Shown in pieces: positions 6,666-8,737 of a stretch of DNA of 8,737 bases. The position numbers were made by a program, and so were the translations under genes. Each line of letters starts with the position of its first letter. Position 1 is the first letter of the stretch. Source of the DNA: a bacterium (GTDB lineage: Bacteria; Verrucomicrobiota; Verrucomicrobiae; Opitutales; Opitutaceae). Below the pieces are notes generated by a model. That model made no database searches. It was not told where the DNA came from and saw only the letters and a program-made list of their open reading frames with translations. Where the stretch lies: contig JAJXYI010000507.1 in assembly GCA_021780625.1 (NCBI GenBank), forward strand, positions 1-8,737. The letters are read 5' to 3'.

Positions 6666-7037
6666 ATGAACCGCTCCGACTCCACGACCACCCTTGCCGA
6701 CCTGAAGGCGCGCATCCTCGCGTTTGCGCGCGAGCGGGACTGGGAGCAGTTTCACGCCCCGAAGAACCTGAGCATGGCCCTGGCGGCGGAGGCGGCCGAG
6801 CTTATGGAGCATTTCCTATGGGTCGACCCCGCGGCGTCGCAAGCGCGTGCGGCCGAATCGGCGCGCCGGAAGGACATCGAGGACGAACTCGCGGACGTCG
6901 TGATCTACGCGCTCGAGTTTGCGAACATGACCGGCATCGACGTCGCTCAGGCGATCGAGGCCAAGATGGCGGCGAACGCAGCCAAGTACCCCGTCGAAAA
7001 GGCGAAGGGGCGGGCCGACAAGTACACCGAGCTCTGA
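6666..7037 (+). CDS. MazG-like nucleotide pyrophosphohydrolase (DCTPP1/RS21-C6 type)
   Basis: Proteins of this all-alpha family hydrolyse (d)NTPs, often non-canonical or excess dCTP, to monophosphate and pyrophosphate, and so clean the nucleotide pool. The 123-residue product matches a single-domain member. The Mg-binding motif is visible as EAAE (42-45) on one helix and EDELAD (72-77) on the next, giving the ExxE...ExxD pattern. FHAPKNLSMALAAEAAELMEHFLW and the tail KYPVEKAKGRADKYTEL are typical of the RS21-C6 branch. I chose the ATG at 6666, which gives a normal start (MNRSDSTTTLADLKARI). An in-frame GTG at 6597 overlaps the stop of the upstream gene and would add 23 unconserved-looking residues. 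The exact nucleotide substrate cannot be read from the sequence. Its stop lies 13 bp from that of the convergent FmdB-like gene, and one hairpin covers both. Confidence 0.93.
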   Translation: MNRSDSTTTLADLKARILAFARERDWEQFHAPKNLSMALAAEAAELMEHFLWVDPAASQARAAESARRKDIEDELADVVIYALEFANMTGIDVAQAIEAKMAANAAKYPVEKAKGRADKYTEL

Positions 7038-7054
7038 GCCCTCAGGGGACTCAG
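7034..7054. terminator. Hairpin covering two convergent stop codons
   Basis: CTGAG (7034-7038) pairs with CTCAG (7050-7054). CCC (7039-7041) continues the stem with GGG (7045-7047), leaving a TCA loop and a 2-nt bulge. The structure contains the TGA of the MazG-like gene (7035-7037) and the stop of the FmdB-like gene (7051-7053). It is suited to act on both strands, but neither side has a T-run. Confidence 0.45.
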
Positions 7055-7290
7055 TTGTCGCAGGCGCAGTGGCAGTCGGGACCGCCGACGCCCCCGCAGC
7101 AGCCCTCGCGGGCGGGCGGAGCGACGTGGGACGTGATGATCCCGATCCCGCCGGCGATGACTCGGCGCACGGGCTCGCCCGTCTCCGGATGCTGGGCGAG
7201 GGGAGTGTCGTGCATGGACTGCTTCACTTCGAAGCGACGCGACTTGGCGCCTTCCTTCTGAGGGATGGTTTCGTAGACGTAGGTGGGCAT
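7051..7290 (-). CDS. FmdB-like protein with degenerate zinc ribbon and Cys-rich tail
   Basis: The 79-residue product starts MPTYVYE and continues RRFEVKQSMHDTPLAQHPETGEPVRRVIAGG in two adjoining stretches. This follows the FmdB regulatory-protein fold pattern (MPTYEYRC..CG..FEV.QSM.D.PL..CP.CG..VRR.I.GG). The two CxxC knuckles that bind zinc are gone: YRCxxCG is replaced by YETIPQKEGAKSR and CPxCG by HPETG. The C-terminus instead carries five cysteines and a histidine (CCGG at 64-67, then C73, H74, C75, C77). It could bind metal through the tail or may have lost metal binding. FmdB proteins are poorly characterised, so no pathway is assigned. The ATG at 7288-7290 matches the family start, and the upstream in-frame extension (from 7323) is not needed. 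No Shine-Dalgarno is present. It lies 100 bp downstream of the MIF gene on the same strand. Confidence 0.75.
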   Translation of the reverse strand: MPTYVYETIPQKEGAKSRRFEVKQSMHDTPLAQHPETGEPVRRVIAGGIGIITSHVAPPAREGCCGGVGGPDCHCACDN

Positions 7291-7390
7291 CGTGACGGAG
7301 TGGTCTGTTAACGCGGAGTGCAATCAACGCGTTTGGCGTCCGCTGGCAAGTCCGGCGCTCAAAAAGAGGGGCGGGTGCGCGGGGCGGACC

Positions 7391-7735
7391 TCAGAAGGTG
7401 TCGCCCTTCCAGCCCCACATACCCCGGGCGACGTCGATGAACTTCACGTAGATGCGTTCCTTGGAGATCCCGAGGTGGCGTTCGACGAGCCCGCAGAGCG
7501 TGGCGCTGAGGCGCTTGGTCTGGCGCGCCTGGAGGCCGATGCTTTTGAGCTCAAGGAATGCGACGGGATCGTCGGTTCCGGAGAACAGCATCGGGGTGTC
7601 GGGTTGCAGGGCGAGCATCACGTATTCCTCGGGTTTGCCGAGTTCCTCGGAGACAAGGGTCGAGGCTTCCTTGAGCACGGCACGCTGGGCCTTCTTCGTG
7701 AGCGGAAGGTTGGTCTGGATCTTGAGGTAGGGCAT
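7391..7735 (-). CDS. MIF-family tautomerase (phenylpyruvate tautomerase-like)
   Basis: This 114-residue protein has the length and pattern of macrophage migration inhibitory factor, a trimeric tautomerase that uses its N-terminal proline as catalytic base after Met removal. Visible features are MPYLKIQTNLPL at the start (Pro2), LGKPEEYVML (32-41), which places a lysine near the active site, LKSIGL (63-68), which matches the conserved SIG, and GWKGDTF at the end, aligning with GWNNSTF. The CxxC of vertebrate MIF is absent. The open frame extends 87 codons further upstream, but a catalytic proline must be N-terminal, so the ATG at 7733-7735 is the start. There is no Shine-Dalgarno. The 251-bp divergent spacer to the next gene shows no clear promoter. 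Downstream, GTCCGGCGC (7350-7358) can pair imperfectly with 7377-7389. The physiological substrate is unknown. Confidence 0.92.
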   Translation of the reverse strand: MPYLKIQTNLPLTKKAQRAVLKEASTLVSEELGKPEEYVMLALQPDTPMLFSGTDDPVAFLELKSIGLQARQTKRLSATLCGLVERHLGISKERIYVKFIDVARGMWGWKGDTF

Positions 7736-7986
7736 GGTGCGTATGGGTTGTTCCGCCGTTTGGAGCGGGGCTGGGAGGAGCGCGCGTCCCGTGGCGGCGG
7801 AGGGTTGTCTGGCCTCGTTGGTTTCGACGCGGATTCTGGTCGATTGTGCCCGCATCGGCAACGCCCGAGTGGTGCGGCCGGTGGGGCGCGGGTCCGGATC
7901 TCTGCCTTTCAGAAAACCGATTTTAGGCGTTTTCCTCCCGGCGCCGTTCGTGTCTGTGTAGTTCCAATCCAACTGCGTCCTCCAGG

Positions 7987-8349
7987 ATGAATTCAAACCG
8001 GGTCGTTCGAAACTACTACGTCCTTCCCTGCTGCCTGCTGCTGCTCAACCTCTGCGTGGAGATCGTCGACTACAAGGCGAAGGCCTTTGGCGATCCCCTC
8101 CTGCGCACGGCGGCGATCATGGCCATGGTGCTGTTCGGGGGCTCGCTATTCGCCTTCCTCATCTCCCCGGCGCTTGAGGCGCTGATCCGCTGGGCGCGCG
8201 CGCACAGCCGCAGCAACGGCGGGGCGCTGGGCGAACTGCTGTTCCTGGTCGCGCTGGGCCTGCTCGTCTTCTGGCTTTATTACCGCGTGTACAACCTCGG
8301 GCCGCAGTCGATCCTGCCCGCCGACTGGCGCAACCCGCCGCTGCGCTGA
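7987..8349 (+). CDS. Small integral membrane protein of unknown function
   Basis: The 120-residue product has three hydrophobic segments, at about 11-28 (YVLPCCLLLLNLCVEIV), 38-60 (rich in Leu, Ala and Met, ending FAFLI) and 80-103 (GELLFLVALGLLVFWLYY). It is therefore an inner-membrane protein. A basic stretch (RWARAHSRS, 68-76) between the second and third helices probably faces the cytoplasm. C15 and C16 sit in the first helix. I recognise no family and see no catalytic motif. The ATG at 7987 is preceded directly by CCAGG, too close to act as a Shine-Dalgarno. The gene stands alone: divergent from the MIF gene and convergent with mogA. The hairpin after its stop supports the gene end. Confidence 0.75.
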   Translation: MNSNRVVRNYYVLPCCLLLLNLCVEIVDYKAKAFGDPLLRTAAIMAMVLFGGSLFAFLISPALEALIRWARAHSRSNGGALGELLFLVALGLLVFWLYYRVYNLGPQSILPADWRNPPLR

Positions 8350-8387
8350 GCGCCACCGGGTACCCAAAAATAGGATACCCGAGGCGC
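8350..8387. terminator. Bipartite hairpin between convergent genes
   Basis: GCGCC (8350-8354) pairs with GGCGC (8383-8387), and CGGGTA (8357-8362) with TACCCG (8376-8381). CC/GG continues past a bulged A, and the loop is A-rich. It starts directly after the membrane-protein stop (8347-8349) and ends 4 nt before the mogA stop (8392-8394), so it fills the spacer exactly. There is no T-run outside the stem. A bidirectional terminator is the simplest reading. Confidence 0.6.
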
Positions 8388-8391
8388 CGGT

Positions 8392-8737
8392 TCACCCGGC
8401 GGGCGGCCGAAAGACGGGCATGCGGTCGGCGTGCGTCTCGAGGCGGGGTCCGCCGATGAGGTCGATGCAGTAGGGGATGGCGGGGAAGACCGCGGCGAGG
8501 TTCTCGCGGATCGCCTTGGGGCGGCCGGGCAGGTTCACGATGAGCGTGTGACCCCGCACTCCCGCCGTCTGGCGCGAGAGGATCGCGGTGGGCACGAATT
8601 TCAGCGACTCGGCGCGCATGCGCTCGCCGAAGCCCGGGAGCAGCTTGTCGCACACGGCCTCGGTCGCCTCGGGCGTGACGTCGCGCGGCGCCGGACCCGT
8701 GCCGCCGGTGGTCACCACCAGGCAGCAGCCCGCCTCG
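8392..8737 (-). CDS. mogA: Molybdopterin adenylyltransferase MogA, C-terminal 115 residues (runs off the window edge)
   Basis: MogA adenylates molybdopterin before molybdate insertion in molybdenum cofactor synthesis. The visible part begins EAGCCLVVTTGGTGPAPRD at the window edge. It carries the family signatures TTGGTG and DVTPEAT, then AILSRQTAGVRGHTLIVNLPG with RPKAI following. It ends FPAIPYCIDLIGGPRLETH and MPVFRPPAG. The close C-terminal match to the MogA branch (IPYCIDLIGGP...FRP) favours MogA over MoaB. The N-terminal part, including the start codon and neighbours, is outside the window. A GTG at 8716-8718 is a valine within the conserved core, not the true start. The gene is convergent with the membrane-protein gene, with a hairpin between them. 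No molybdoenzyme is present in the window. Confidence 0.92.
   Translation of the reverse strand, partial: EAGCCLVVTTGGTGPAPRDVTPEATEAVCDKLLPGFGERMRAESLKFVPTAILSRQTAGVRGHTLIVNLPGRPKAIRENLAAVFPAIPYCIDLIGGPRLETHADRMPVFRPPAG

Noticed and set aside
7736..7996. Upstream 87-codon extension of the MIF frame
   Set aside because: The catalytic proline of MIF proteins must be N-terminal after Met removal, so the start is the ATG at 7733-7735.
1..8737. A new defence system, mobile island or biosynthetic cluster
   Set aside because: Genes are mainly widespread housekeeping functions in varied orientations. No integrase, transposase, effector, nuclease or cluster-type enzymes are present, and base composition is even apart from one spacer.

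Overview
The window is a high-GC, gene-dense piece of a bacterial chromosome. It reads as ordinary core genome: no transposase, integrase, phage gene, CRISPR array, tRNA or rRNA was found. Gram-negative housekeeping genes (lipA, lipB, ppk1, mogA) sit with an AMP nucleosidase N-terminus of the type I associate with Bacteroidetes and Verrucomicrobia, a bacterial MIF-like tautomerase and an FmdB-like protein without its usual zinc ligands. From recalled similarity I infer Verrucomicrobiota, perhaps Opitutaceae. This is an inference, not a database result.

Layout. Positions 1-105 (-) hold the first 35 codons of a probable AMP nucleosidase. Positions 213-1115 (-) are lipA and 1277-1972 (-) lipB, the two steps of lipoate synthesis. 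A 159-bp divergent spacer separates lipB from ppk1 (2132-4336, +). A likely 65-residue gene (4376-4573, -) and a small heat-shock protein (4684-5079, -) face ppk1. Positions 5080-5610 carry no convincing gene but contain an elaborate stem-loop at 5119-5191. Next come a secreted protein of unknown function (5611-6600, +) and a MazG-like nucleotide pyrophosphohydrolase (6666-7037, +). These face an FmdB-like protein (7051-7290, -) and a MIF-family tautomerase (7391-7735, -). A three-helix membrane protein (7987-8349, +) faces mogA (8392 to the edge, -).

Functional links are loose. LipB transfers octanoate from ACP and LipA inserts sulfur into it. PPK1 and Hsp20 are both stress proteins, but they are convergent rather than co-transcribed. 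AMP nucleosidase and the MazG-like enzyme both handle nucleotides but are far apart.

Two patterns recur. Many genes end in a GC-rich hairpin lying on or within about 10 nt of the stop codon, usually without a strong U-tract. Almost no start has a Shine-Dalgarno sequence. I did not find a new multi-gene system. The most interesting items are the stem-loop at 5119-5191, whose inner stem is complete only as plus-strand RNA, the stop-codon hairpins, a G-quadruplex motif between lipB and lipA, the zinc-less FmdB-like protein and several uncharacterised small proteins.
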